DNA of 64,000 bases from Sandaracinus amylolyticus (lineage in GTDB: Bacteria > Myxococcota_A > Polyangia > Polyangiales > Sandaracinaceae), in the NCBI RefSeq assembly GCF_000737325.1, contig NZ_CP011125.1:10263336-10327335 (forward strand). The letters run 5' to 3'. A program made the position numbers and the translations under genes. Below are positions 42,696 to 50,598 of the stretch, one piece after another. The number at the start of each line of letters is the position of its first letter. Positions within the stretch are counted from its first letter, which is position 1. Under the pieces are notes generated by a model. It saw nothing but the letters and a program-made list of their open reading frames with translations. It did not search any database and was not told the origin of the DNA.

Positions 42696-43631
42696 TCACT
42701 CGAGCTCGCTCGCGCGCTGCCACATCCGCTTCGCGTCCTCGGCGCGGCCCGCGAGATCGTGGGCATCGCCGAGCAGCTGCGGGAACGTCGGATCGCTCGG
42801 GAACCGCGCCATCGCGGCCTCGCACAGCGCGACCAGCTCGTCGGAGAACGAGGGAGCGCGCAGCGGGCCGCGCTCGAGGTCGAACCCGAGCGTCCCATCG
42901 GGGCGCACGCGCGCGGTGGAGAACGACACGTTCACGTGCATCGCGCGCGAGAGCACGCGCGCCTCGACGCGCAGCGGTCGCGGATCCTCGGGCGCGAGCT
43001 CGCGCGCGATGCGCGCGGCTTCGATCGCGCGCCACGTGCGGCCGTGCGGCGTGATGTCGAGCTCGCCGCGCGGGGGCAACGCGGCGAGGCAATCGGCGAG
43101 ATCGAGCGCGGCGCCGGGATCGCGCGGTCGCAGCGCCGTGATGCGGCGGAGCAGCGTCTCGCTCGCGTCCATGCGGCCGAGGTGCCGCTCGAGGATCGCG
43201 CTGCAGCGCAGCGCGGGCACGAAGTCGCGATCGATCGCGAGCGCGGCCCCGAACGCGGCGCGCGCGTCGTCCTGCCGGCGGCTCTGGAAGAGCGCGATGC
43301 CGCGGTTCGTGTGCGCCTCGGGATGGCGCGCGTGGAGCGCGAGGCTCGCGTCGTAGTGAGCGATCGCGTCGTCGGGCCGGCCGAGCGCGAGGAGCGCGTT
43401 GCCGGCGTCGTAGTGATCGACGTACGAGGGCTCGAGCGCGATCACGCGGCGGAACGCGGTGAGCGCATCGCCGTGACGTCCGAGCGCCACGAGCCACACG
43501 CCGCGTCGACGCAGTCGATCGACGCGCTCGCCGCCGGTCTCGATCAGCGCGTCGAGGGCCGCGAGCGCGCCCTCGCGATCACCGGTGTCCCATCGTGCGT
43601 CGATCGCATCGAGCTCGGGGTCGATCACCAT
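42696..43631 (-). CDS. Tetratricopeptide repeat protein
   Basis: This 311-residue cytoplasmic protein has at least three TPR units in the first two thirds (for example GDREGALAALDALIETGG, GRHGDALTAFRRVIALEPSY, GRPDDAIAHYDASLALHARH). These form helical scaffolds for protein contacts. Its start (ATG 43631) has GGAGA upstream. The stop abuts the Fur gene. Divergent from the GST gene. Partner unknown. Confidence 0.8.
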   Translation of the reverse strand: MVIDPELDAIDARWDTGDREGALAALDALIETGGERVDRLRRRGVWLVALGRHGDALTAFRRVIALEPSYVDHYDAGNALLALGRPDDAIAHYDASLALHARHPEAHTNRGIALFQSRRQDDARAAFGAALAIDRDFVPALRCSAILERHLGRMDASETLLRRITALRPRDPGAALDLADCLAALPPRGELDITPHGRTWRAIEAARIARELAPEDPRPLRVEARVLSRAMHVNVSFSTARVRPDGTLGFDLERGPLRAPSFSDELVALCEAAMARFPSDPTFPQLLGDAHDLAGRAEDAKRMWQRASELE

Positions 43632-43683
43632 CGTCTCCGCAGATTTCGCTTGCAAACGTGGGCTCCCGCGAATAGTAAGCTGT

Positions 43684-44385
43684 ATGGCTAACAAACGCTC
43701 GGGCGCGCGTCCGACGCTCTACTACCACCCGCTCGCGTCCTTCTGTCACAAGGTGCTGGTCGCGTTGTACGAGAGCGAGATCGACTTCGAGCCCCGCCTC
43801 GTCGACTTCGCCGATCCCGCGTCGAGCGCGGAGCTCTTCGAGCTCTGGCCGGTGGGCAAGATCCCGCTGCTGCGCGACGGCGATCACCTCGTGCCCGAGA
43901 CCACGATCATCGTCGAGCACCTCGCGCTGCATCACGCGGGCGCGCGTGCGTTGATCCCGAGCGATCCCGCGCTCGCGCTCGAGGCGCGGCTCTGGGATCG
44001 CTTCTTCGATCTCTACGTGGGGGTGCCGATGCAGCGGATCGTGCTCGAGCGGCTCCGCCCGACCGACCGGCGCGATCCGCTGGGCGTCGACGAGGCGAGG
44101 GCCGCGCTGCGCACCGCGTACTCGATGCTCGAGCAGCGCATGGCCACGCGCACCTGGGCCGCGGGCGACTCGTTCGGGCTCGCGGACTGCGCCGCGGCGC
44201 CCGTGCTCTTCTACGCGGAGATCGCCGAGCCGTTCTCGAGCACGCACCCGAGGGTGGCCGCGTACCTCGAGCGTCTCCTGAAGCGCCCGTCGTTCGCGCG
44301 CGTGCTGCGCGAGGCGAAGCCGTACCTCGGGCTCTATCCACTGCGCGACCAGATGCCGGCGCGCCTGCTCGCGGCATGCGAATGA
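43684..44385 (+). CDS. Glutathione S-transferase family protein
   Basis: This 233-residue protein has the N-terminal thioredoxin-like half (TLYYHPLASFCHKVLVALYE, GKIPLLRDG, VPETTIIVEHL) and the C-terminal helical half with AAGDSFGLADCAAAPVLF. The Ser/Cys in SFCHK sits where GSTs activate thiol. It likely conjugates or reduces glutathione substrates. It is first in a unit with an ArsR-type regulator whose ATG overlaps its stop. Confidence 0.88.
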   Translation: MANKRSGARPTLYYHPLASFCHKVLVALYESEIDFEPRLVDFADPASSAELFELWPVGKIPLLRDGDHLVPETTIIVEHLALHHAGARALIPSDPALALEARLWDRFFDLYVGVPMQRIVLERLRPTDRRDPLGVDEARAALRTAYSMLEQRMATRTWAAGDSFGLADCAAAPVLFYAEIAEPFSSTHPRVAAYLERLLKRPSFARVLREAKPYLGLYPLRDQMPARLLAACE

Positions 44386-44717
44386 GCGCGGCGGTCGTCT
44401 CGCTCGAGCGCACGTTCCACGCGCTCGGTGATCCCACGCGGCTCGGCATGGTGGAGCGGCTGAGCCGCGGGCCGGCGTCGGTCACCGAGCTCGCGGCGCC
44501 GCTCACGATGGCGCTGCCCTCGGTGCTGAAGCACCTCAAGGTGCTCGAGGAGGGCGGCGTCGTTCGCTCGGAGAAGGCCGGCCGCGTGCGCACGTATCGA
44601 CTGCAGCCCGATGCGCTCGCCGCGATCGATCGCTGGGTCGCGCAGCGGCGCGATGCGTGGAACGCGTGCTTCGATCGCCTCGATCGGATGCTCGCCGAGG
44701 AGGACGAGGAGTCATGA
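44382..44717 (+). CDS. ArsR-family repressor (SRPBCC-linked)
   Basis: This 111-residue winged helix reads FHALGDPTRLGMVERLS, VTELAAPLTMALPSVLKHLKVLEEGGVVRSEKAGRVRTY, typical ArsR/SmtB-like DNA binding without obvious metal cysteines. It overlaps the GST stop by 4 bases and the following SRPBCC start, so all three are coupled. Such pairs usually regulate a small-molecule binding protein. Confidence 0.88.
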   Translation: MSAAVVSLERTFHALGDPTRLGMVERLSRGPASVTELAAPLTMALPSVLKHLKVLEEGGVVRSEKAGRVRTYRLQPDALAAIDRWVAQRRDAWNACFDRLDRMLAEEDEES

Positions 44718-45169
44718 GATCGGCCGATCATTCGACGTTCGTGATCGAGCGCGTGCTCGCCGCGTCCCCGGCGCGGGCGTTCGCGGCGTGGTCGGATCCC
44801 GAGAAGAAGCGGCGCTGGATGTCGTGCCACGACGATTGGAGGCTGATCGACGATCGCCTCGACTTCCGCGTCGACGGCGCGGAGATCCGCGACGTGCGTC
44901 GGCCCGACGGAGTCGTGCACGCGTTCCGCGCGCGCTACCTCGACATCGTGCCCCTCGAGCGCGTCGTCTACGCGTACGAGATGCGGGTCGGCGACGCGCG
45001 CACCTCGGCGTCGCTCGTGACGGTGGAGCTCGCGCCGTCGGGTGCGAAGACACGGATGCGGTTCACCGAGCAGGTCGTGTTCTTCGACGGTCACGGCGAC
45101 GTCGAGGAGCGCCGCCGCGGCACCGAGATCGGGCTCGATCAGCTGGTCGCGATGCTCGACGGCGCGTGA
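44714..45169 (+). CDS. SRPBCC (AHSA1-like) ligand-binding protein
   Basis: This 151-residue protein starts FVIERVLAASPARAFAAWSDPEKKRRWM and ends with GLDQLVAML, the helix-grip fold of the AHSA1/START-like superfamily that encloses hydrophobic ligands. It is translationally coupled (ATGA) to the ArsR-type gene, the common two-gene arrangement in which the repressor controls the binding protein. Ligand unknown. Confidence 0.88.
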   Translation: MRSADHSTFVIERVLAASPARAFAAWSDPEKKRRWMSCHDDWRLIDDRLDFRVDGAEIRDVRRPDGVVHAFRARYLDIVPLERVVYAYEMRVGDARTSASLVTVELAPSGAKTRMRFTEQVVFFDGHGDVEERRRGTEIGLDQLVAMLDGA

Positions 45170-45172
45170 CGC

Positions 45173-46171
45173 TCACTCCGGCGCGCGATCGAGCACCTGC
45201 AGCATCACGCCGACGAGCACCACGCGCTCGGGATCGCGCGCGCCGGCGAGCGTCGCGTCGAGCCGCTCGTAGAGCTCGGCGAGCCCGCGGCGCAGCGTCT
45301 CGAGATCGGACTCCGCGACCGACACGAGGTGGAAGCGCGTGACGTCGCCCGGCACCCGCGCGGTGCGATCGGCGGCGACGCGCGCCCAGTGCTGCTGCAG
45401 GCGCGCGACGGTCGCCCGATCGTGCCGCACGTCGACGCGGCGATCGTGGAGCACCTCCCACTTGCCGCGATGTCTGCGGATCGCGCCTGCGGCCTCGAGC
45501 AGCTCGAGCGCGCGTCGCTCCTGTGCGACGTCGATGCCGACGCGCTTCGCGATCCATCCCTCGCGATGCCGCGCGAGCCGCCGGTAGTCGCGCAGCGTGA
45601 GCACCGGGAGCACCACCGCGAACGCGGGATCTTCGCGGAGCAGCGCGCGCTGTGCCTCGATGCGCGCGTGCTCGTGCGCGACCGCGGGGATCGCGGCGGG
45701 ATCGGCGAAGCACGCGACGAAGTCGACGAGCCGGTGCGTCGTGAGATCGACGATGCGCAGCAGATCGCCGAAGCGCGGCGCGGTGCGACCGAGGGCCCAG
45801 CGCGCGACGGTGGTGCGCGTCTCGCCGAGCGCACGCGCGACCTCGGTGTGCGTGCGCTCGTCGATCAGCGTGCGCAGGATCGACGCGACGAGCTCGGGGC
45901 CCGCGGGCTCGCGCGCCGCGATCACCGCGTCGAGGCGCGCATCGAACGCGACCAGCGCGGCGCGCACGTCACGACCCACGCGACGCGCGAGCCGCAGCAC
46001 TTCGTGGGCGGGGGGCGCGCGCTTGCCGGACTCCCACCCGGTCAGCACGTTGACGCGGTAGCCGAGCCGCGCCGAGAGCGCGCGCTGCGATCGTGCGCCT
46101 CGCAGGGCGCGCACGATCTCCGCGCTCGCGGCGCGTGCATCGAAGGGCGTCGACGTACGCTCGGTGGTCAT
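45173..46171 (-). CDS. XRE-like/DUF4423 transcription regulator
   Basis: This 332-residue protein has an N-terminal helix-turn-helix (RSQRALSARLGYRVNVLTGWESGKRAP) and then a second HTH-like stretch (TEVARALGETRTTVARWALG). A C-terminal DUF4423-type domain follows with VLTLRDYRRLARHREGWIAKRVGI and a conserved FHLVSVAESDLE strand. This is the TIGR02147-like family abundant in Myxococcota and Fibrobacter-type bacteria. It stands alone and its targets are unknown. Confidence 0.82.
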   Translation of the reverse strand: MTTERTSTPFDARAASAEIVRALRGARSQRALSARLGYRVNVLTGWESGKRAPPAHEVLRLARRVGRDVRAALVAFDARLDAVIAAREPAGPELVASILRTLIDERTHTEVARALGETRTTVARWALGRTAPRFGDLLRIVDLTTHRLVDFVACFADPAAIPAVAHEHARIEAQRALLREDPAFAVVLPVLTLRDYRRLARHREGWIAKRVGIDVAQERRALELLEAAGAIRRHRGKWEVLHDRRVDVRHDRATVARLQQHWARVAADRTARVPGDVTRFHLVSVAESDLETLRRGLAELYERLDATLAGARDPERVVLVGVMLQVLDRAPE

Positions 46172-46190
46172 CGGCTATCGAACGAATCGG

Positions 46191-46253
46191 CTCGCCCGCC
46201 GGGCCCTACCGTCCGCGCGCTTCGCGCGCTCCCGTCGGGACCGGCGGGACGAG
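46191..46253 (-). terminator. Large stem-loop terminator of the lipoprotein gene
   Basis: CTCGCCCGCCGG (46191-46202) pairs with CCGGCGGG-A-CGAG (46241-46253, one bulged A). Inside lies a second CGCGCGC-TTC-GCGCGC stem. A smaller GAGCAC/GTGCTC hairpin (46251-46270) overlaps the stop codon of the minus-strand lipoprotein gene. The position fits its transcription terminator, just before the promoter of the XRE-like gene. Confidence 0.5.
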
Positions 46254-46268
46254 CACTCCTGCGGGTGC

Positions 46269-47261
46269 TCATCCTTCCGGGAGCTCGCAGGCGCGCTCCG
46301 GCGGGTAGCGATAGAGCTCGGAGCGCGCGGTGAACGTCGCGGTGAAGGGCCGCGTCTGCTCCGACCCGTAGTGCAGCGTCGCGTCGATCGTGCCCTCGAT
46401 CACGCCCGCCTCGTCCCGGGTGATCGTCACGTCGAGATCGTCCGGCCACGCGAGGATGTCCGCGCTCCAGATCTCGCCGACGCTGCCGTCGTAGTGCTGG
46501 ATCTGCAGCGGCTCGACCACGCCCTCCGCCGAGATCGTGAAGCGGAGATCGACCTGCACGAACCCGCTGTCGCCGCTGCGGCGGAAGAGCAGGGTGAGCG
46601 TGCGCCCCTCGCCCGGATCTTGGTCGATCGCGTGGCCCTCGGGGTCGACGTCGATCTCGTCCTCGATGCCGCCGAACGTGAAGTCGATGCGACCCTCACC
46701 GAGGCCGGTGAGGCGCTCGGGGTAGGGCGTCGGATCGTGCAGCGCGACGAACGTGCCGAGCGCGCGGAAGCTCTGCGAGATCGTGGTCTCGGTCACCTCG
46801 CACGACTCGAGCAGCAGCCAGCCTTCGTCGGTCTGCGCCGCCATCTCCATGCGCGGTCCGCCGTCGTGCGGGAGCACGACGGTGACCGAGTCCGAGAACA
46901 GCACGCCGGGCGCATCGAAGATGAACGCGGGGCCCGCGAGCACGTGGGGCGCGAGCGGAGCCGGCGGGCTCGCGACGCGCTCGATCGAGAGCTCGGCCGC
47001 GCTCGCCATCGCGCCCGGCGGGACGACGAGCGACGCGCCGTCGCAGTGCGCGAGCGTGCCGCCCTCGGGGCCGATCGTCGCGGTCACGCGCGCGCCGCAT
47101 CCGCCGGCGTCGCTCCCCGCGTCGGAGCCGCCCGCGTCGCTCGCGCCGGCATCGCTGCCCGCGTCGATCGCGACCGAGGCGTCGGGCGTCGCGGCGCCGT
47201 CGTCGTCGCCGCACGCCGAGAGGAGGAGCACGCAGCACGTGAGTCGCAAAAAGCGCGTCAT
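46269..47261 (-). CDS. Lipoprotein with DAG-repeat linker
   Basis: This 330-residue protein has a lipoprotein signal (LTCCVLLLSAC), a run of Asp/Ala/Gly (DAGSDAGASDAGGSDAGSD) and then a beta-rich domain with IGPEGGTLAHCDGASLVVPPGA, resembling ZU5-like modules. The remainder is an Ig-like/beta-sandwich pattern. It would be exported and anchored. No enzymatic motif. ATG 47261 is chosen because it directly precedes the signal peptide. Confidence 0.7.
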   Translation of the reverse strand: MTRFLRLTCCVLLLSACGDDDGAATPDASVAIDAGSDAGASDAGGSDAGSDAGGCGARVTATIGPEGGTLAHCDGASLVVPPGAMASAAELSIERVASPPAPLAPHVLAGPAFIFDAPGVLFSDSVTVVLPHDGGPRMEMAAQTDEGWLLLESCEVTETTISQSFRALGTFVALHDPTPYPERLTGLGEGRIDFTFGGIEDEIDVDPEGHAIDQDPGEGRTLTLLFRRSGDSGFVQVDLRFTISAEGVVEPLQIQHYDGSVGEIWSADILAWPDDLDVTITRDEAGVIEGTIDATLHYGSEQTRPFTATFTARSELYRYPPERACELPEG

Positions 47262-47377
47262 GACCTCTGGCGTGGACCACTCGCGCGCGCGGGTCAACGA
47301 CGCAGATGCACGTTTAGGGCGCGCAGACGCGCTCCAGCGTGCACGTCCGTCACCATCGCGGCCTTAGATCGCTGGAG

Positions 47378-47860
47378 ATGCAGGTCGGTCTGATCTCCGA
47401 CACTCACGGGCTGGTGCGCCCCGAGGCGCTCGCCGCGCTCGCGGGCGTCGCGCGCGTCGTGCACGCGGGCGACGTCGGAGGACGGCACGTTCTGGACGCG
47501 CTCTCGGCGATCGCGCCGGTGACCGCGGTGCGCGGCAACAACGACGACGACGCGTTCGGGCGCACGCTGCCCGAGCGGGCGACGATCACGCTCGGTGGCG
47601 CGCGCGTCCACGTGGTGCACGAGCGCGCGCACGTCGCGCTCGACGAGCACGTCGCGCTCGTGGTCACGGGTCACTCGCATCGGCCCGCGATCGAAGCGCG
47701 CGACGGAGTCACGTGGATCGACCCGGGCAGCGCGGGGCCGCGCCGGTTCTCGTTGCCGATCACGATCGCGCGCATCGAGATCGTGCGCGGCGTGGTGCGC
47801 GACGCGCGCATCGTGACGCTCGACGTCGCACCGCCGCGCGGCAGGGCTCGGAAGCGCTGA
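47378..47860 (+). CDS. YfcE/MJ0936-type phosphodiesterase
   Basis: This 160-residue protein holds the compact metallophosphoesterase set: GLISDTHG, VHAGDVGG, VRGNNDDD, VHERAH and TGHSHRP. The short length matches the YfcE/MJ0936 phosphodiesterases that act on nucleotide-type phosphodiesters with Mn or Ni. Divergent from the DAG-linker lipoprotein. Substrate not assignable. Confidence 0.88.
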   Translation: MQVGLISDTHGLVRPEALAALAGVARVVHAGDVGGRHVLDALSAIAPVTAVRGNNDDDAFGRTLPERATITLGGARVHVVHERAHVALDEHVALVVTGHSHRPAIEARDGVTWIDPGSAGPRRFSLPITIARIEIVRGVVRDARIVTLDVAPPRGRARKR

Positions 47861-47875
47861 TGCATCCGCCCGCGC

Positions 47876-48742
47876 ATGGCGTACGCTCGCGCCGTGCTCG
47901 GCCTCGTGCTGTCCGCGATCGTCCTCTCGCTCGTCGGTGCGCTCGCGCAGCGTGGCGCGGCGGCGATGCTCGGCGTGCCGGCGCGCCTCGTGCTCGGCAC
48001 CGGGCCACGCATCGGGCCGCGTGATCGCGAGCCGGGGCCGATCGAATTCCGGCCGCTCCCGGTGTGGGTCTCGGCGCGCATCGTCGACGTGCGTGGCGGG
48101 CTCGGCCGCGCCGTCGCCGCGCTCGCGGTCGGCCCGATCGCGATGTTGCTGCTGCCCGCGGCGATCCTCGTCGTCGCGGTGGTGGAGCGCGGCGCGGAGG
48201 AGATCGATCCCGGTCCGCCGCTCGTCGTGGGCTTCGTCGAGGAGGGATCCCCCGCGCACGTGGCGGGCATCGCGCCCGGCGACGTCGTCGAGTCGGTCGA
48301 CGGACGCGCGATCGACACCCTCGCGTCGTTGATCGACGCCGTGCGCGCGCGCGGCGGGATCGAGACGCCGGTCGTGGTCCGGCGCGGCGAGACGCGGCGC
48401 GAGGTCGCGCTCGTGCCGCTCTCGATCGGTGATCGCGCCGTGATCGGAGTGCGCGCCCGACCCGAGCGGCGCGCAGTCGGGGTGGGCGAGGCGATCGCGG
48501 TGTCGGCGCGCGCGGTGGTCGGGCTGTGGCGCAACCTGATCTCGTCGGTCGCGCCCGACGATCACGACGGAACCGAGCCGATCGTGGGCCCGGTGGGCCT
48601 GCGCGGCGCGCGCGACGGCGCGCTCGACGGAGCGACGCGCGTCGCGCTGATCGCGCTCGCGTGGACCGCGGTCGCGCCGCTGTGGGCGATCGTCGCGAGC
48701 ATCGGCTCGGCGATCGCGTTCGTCGGCGCGCGTCGGCGTTGA
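47876..48742 (+). CDS. PDZ membrane protein resembling an inactive M50 site-2 protease
   Basis: This 288-residue protein has TM helices at both ends and a central PDZ domain (about residues 125-180: EEGSPAHVAGIAPGDVVESVDGRAI). The layout and the late GPVGLRG segment (like GPIGI in RseP) match M50 site-2 proteases. However, the N-terminal helix reads LVGALAQRGAAAMLG with no HExxH, so the zinc site is lost. It could act as a regulatory pseudoprotease (inference). It starts 15 bases after the phosphodiesterase gene. Confidence 0.6.
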   Translation: MAYARAVLGLVLSAIVLSLVGALAQRGAAAMLGVPARLVLGTGPRIGPRDREPGPIEFRPLPVWVSARIVDVRGGLGRAVAALAVGPIAMLLLPAAILVVAVVERGAEEIDPGPPLVVGFVEEGSPAHVAGIAPGDVVESVDGRAIDTLASLIDAVRARGGIETPVVVRRGETRREVALVPLSIGDRAVIGVRARPERRAVGVGEAIAVSARAVVGLWRNLISSVAPDDHDGTEPIVGPVGLRGARDGALDGATRVALIALAWTAVAPLWAIVASIGSAIAFVGARRR

Positions 48743-48749
48743 GCCTCGC

Positions 48750-49241
48750 TCAGCGCGGCACGCAGCCCGGGCCCTCGACCGGCGGCAGATCGTGCTCGCC
48801 GCGCGCGAGCGCCTCGAAGCGCGAGAGCACCGGGCCCCAGCCGCCCTCGAAGAGGCCACGCACGAACGACGCACGCGCGCCGAGCCGCTCCCACTGGCGA
48901 TGCTCGAGCTCGACGCGCGTCGACGTGTCACCGGTCGACGTGAAGCGGACCTCGACCTCGGTCGCGGCGGTCTCGGGCGCACCCGGGTGCCACGAGAACA
49001 CCGCGCGCGCGGGCGCTTCGAGCACGCGGAAGCGGCCCCAGTCGGACTCGTCGCCGGTGTCCGATCGCTCGTAGAGACGACCGCCGACCCGCGCTTCCAC
49101 GTGGCACGAGAGCGCGCGCTCGAGGCCCACCGAGCGTGTGCGCAGCGGCCACCACTCGGGCAGGCGCCGCACGAAGAGATCGAACGCGGCATCACGGGCG
49201 AGCGGCACGTCCACGGAACGACGGAGCGGGGGCAACGACAT
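48750..49241 (-). CDS. SRPBCC-family protein, second module
   Basis: This 163-residue helix-grip-fold protein reads RSVDVPLARDAAFDLFVRRLPEWWPL and VFSWHPGAPETAATEVEVRFT, as in AHSA1/activator-of-Hsp90-like START domains. It lies downstream of an ArsR gene on the same strand, so the pair repeats the regulator-ligand-binder layout of 44382-45169. The AGGAGG ribosome-binding site sits in a small hairpin (49249-49264). Confidence 0.85.
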   Translation of the reverse strand: MSLPPLRRSVDVPLARDAAFDLFVRRLPEWWPLRTRSVGLERALSCHVEARVGGRLYERSDTGDESDWGRFRVLEAPARAVFSWHPGAPETAATEVEVRFTSTGDTSTRVELEHRQWERLGARASFVRGLFEGGWGPVLSRFEALARGEHDLPPVEGPGCVPR

Positions 49242-49248
49242 ACGCGAA

Positions 49249-49264
49249 GTCTCCTCCTGGAGAC
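49249..49264 (-). promoter_or_regulatory. Hairpin containing the SRPBCC Shine-Dalgarno sequence
   Basis: On the minus strand GTCTCC-AGGA-GGAGAC folds perfectly with AGGAGG in its loop and right arm, about 11 bases before the ATG at 49241. It could modulate translation. The stem is short, so the effect may be weak. Confidence 0.3.
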
Positions 49265-49339
49265 CCCTAGAATGTCCCGAAATCGACCGCGCCGCGCGCC
49301 GGTCGAGGACCCCCGCGGTTTCGAGGATCGCGCGAGCGC

Positions 49340-49687
49340 TCAGCGTCGCTTCGGCGCGCGGGGCGTCGGCGCGCGTGACGCGGCCTCGGACTCGGCGATC
49401 GCGGCGTTCTGAAACGCGGTGAGCACGTCGTCCCAGTAGCCCTCGATGTAGCCGCGCAGCAGCGTCAGCCCGCGCAGATCGAGCCCGTAGAAGTTGTGAC
49501 GGCCGCTGCGCTGCGGGCGCACGAGCTGCGCGTCGACGAGCACGCGCAGGTGCTGCGAGACCGCGGGGCGGCTCACGTCGAAGTCGGTCGCGATGTCGCC
49601 CACCGAGCGCGGCCCGTGACGCACCGACTCGAGGATCGCGCGACGCGTCGGATCGGCGATCGCGGCGATCACGGTTCCCACGTCCAT
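49340..49687 (-). CDS. ArsR-family repressor, second module
   Basis: This 115-residue protein reads AIADPTRRAILESVRHGPRSVGDIATDFDVSRPAVSQHLRVL, a classical ArsR-like winged helix with the non-metal form common for regulators of SRPBCC proteins. Upstream, on the plus strand, lies a VOC-family gene, so it may also control that divergent gene. ATG 49687 is chosen over a GTG at 49726. Confidence 0.88.
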   Translation of the reverse strand: MDVGTVIAAIADPTRRAILESVRHGPRSVGDIATDFDVSRPAVSQHLRVLVDAQLVRPQRSGRHNFYGLDLRGLTLLRGYIEGYWDDVLTAFQNAAIAESEAASRAPTPRAPKRR

Positions 49688-49787
49688 GCCGTCAGCGTGG
49701 AGGAGCGAAGTGGCGCTCGCAACCACGATTCGCTTGACGCTCGCCGCGCGAACACGTAAGTCATGACTAACCAGTGAGGAGGACGAG

Positions 49788-50150
49788 ATGAGCCATCCGG
49801 TGATGCACTTCGAGCTGATCGCAAACAGCCCCGAGCGCCTGAAGCGCTTCTACGCAGGGCTCTTCGGCTGGCGCGCCGAGGACCAGGAAGGCATGGATTA
49901 CGCGATGATCCGCGCCGGGGAGGGCCGCGGCATCGACGGCGGGCTCGGCGGGACGAGCACCGGGCTGGCGCCGGGCCTCGCGATCTACGTGCAGGTCGAC
50001 GACGTCGACGCGCACCTCGCGCGGGCGCGCGAGCTCGGCGCGAGCGAGGTGCTGCAGGAGCCCTACGACGTGCCGGGCTTCGGTCGGTTCGCGGTGCTCC
50101 GCGATCCCGAGGGCAATCGCGTGGGGCTCTGGGCGCAGCCGCGCGGCTGA
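49788..50150 (+). CDS. VOC-family protein
   Basis: This 120-residue protein starts SHPVMHFELIANSPERLKRFYAGLFGW and ends FAVLRDPEGNRVGLWAQ, the vicinal-oxygen-chelate signature. It follows GGAGGA. It is divergent from an ArsR-type repressor, which may control it. The substrate is unknown. Confidence 0.85.
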   Translation: MSHPVMHFELIANSPERLKRFYAGLFGWRAEDQEGMDYAMIRAGEGRGIDGGLGGTSTGLAPGLAIYVQVDDVDAHLARARELGASEVLQEPYDVPGFGRFAVLRDPEGNRVGLWAQPRG

Positions 50151-50163
50151 GAGGAGCGGTACG

Positions 50164-50598
50164 ATGCGAGATCGCCTCACGACCACGCTCTTCCTGCGCC
50201 TCGCCGCCGTGCTGACGGTGCTCTACGCGCTCGGCCACACCTCGGGCTATCCGTGGACGCCCGCGCTCGGGCCCGAGCACGCCCCGGTGATCGAGCAGAT
50301 GCAGACGCTGCGCTTCGAGGCCGAAGGGGCGATCCGCACGTACTGGGACTTCTACGTGGGCTTCGGCGTGATCATCAGCGGGCTGATGATCGCGCTCGGC
50401 GTCGTGCTCTGGCAGCTCGGCACGCTCGCGCGCGAGGACGCGCTGCGGGTGCGCCCGATCGCCGCGACGATCGCGATCTCGTTCGCCGTCAATGCGGTGC
50501 TCTCGCAGCTCTACTTCTTCGCGCTGCCCACGATGTTCGCGGTCGCGATCGTCGTCAGCACGGTTGCGGCGATCGCGCTCGCGCGGCGCGCGAGCTGA
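50164..50598 (+). CDS. Four-TM membrane protein
   Basis: This 144-residue protein has TM helices near residues 10-28, 60-85, 100-118 and 120-140 (for example VGFGVIISGLMIALGVVLW and MFAVAIVVSTVAAIALA). A periplasmic loop with GHTSGYPWTP lies after the first. This pattern is seen in small uncharacterised inner-membrane proteins. It starts 13 bases after the VOC gene and so may share its transcript. Its 3' end overlaps the convergent TPR-like gene by 44 bases. Confidence 0.7.
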   Translation: MRDRLTTTLFLRLAAVLTVLYALGHTSGYPWTPALGPEHAPVIEQMQTLRFEAEGAIRTYWDFYVGFGVIISGLMIALGVVLWQLGTLAREDALRVRPIAATIAISFAVNAVLSQLYFFALPTMFAVAIVVSTVAAIALARRAS

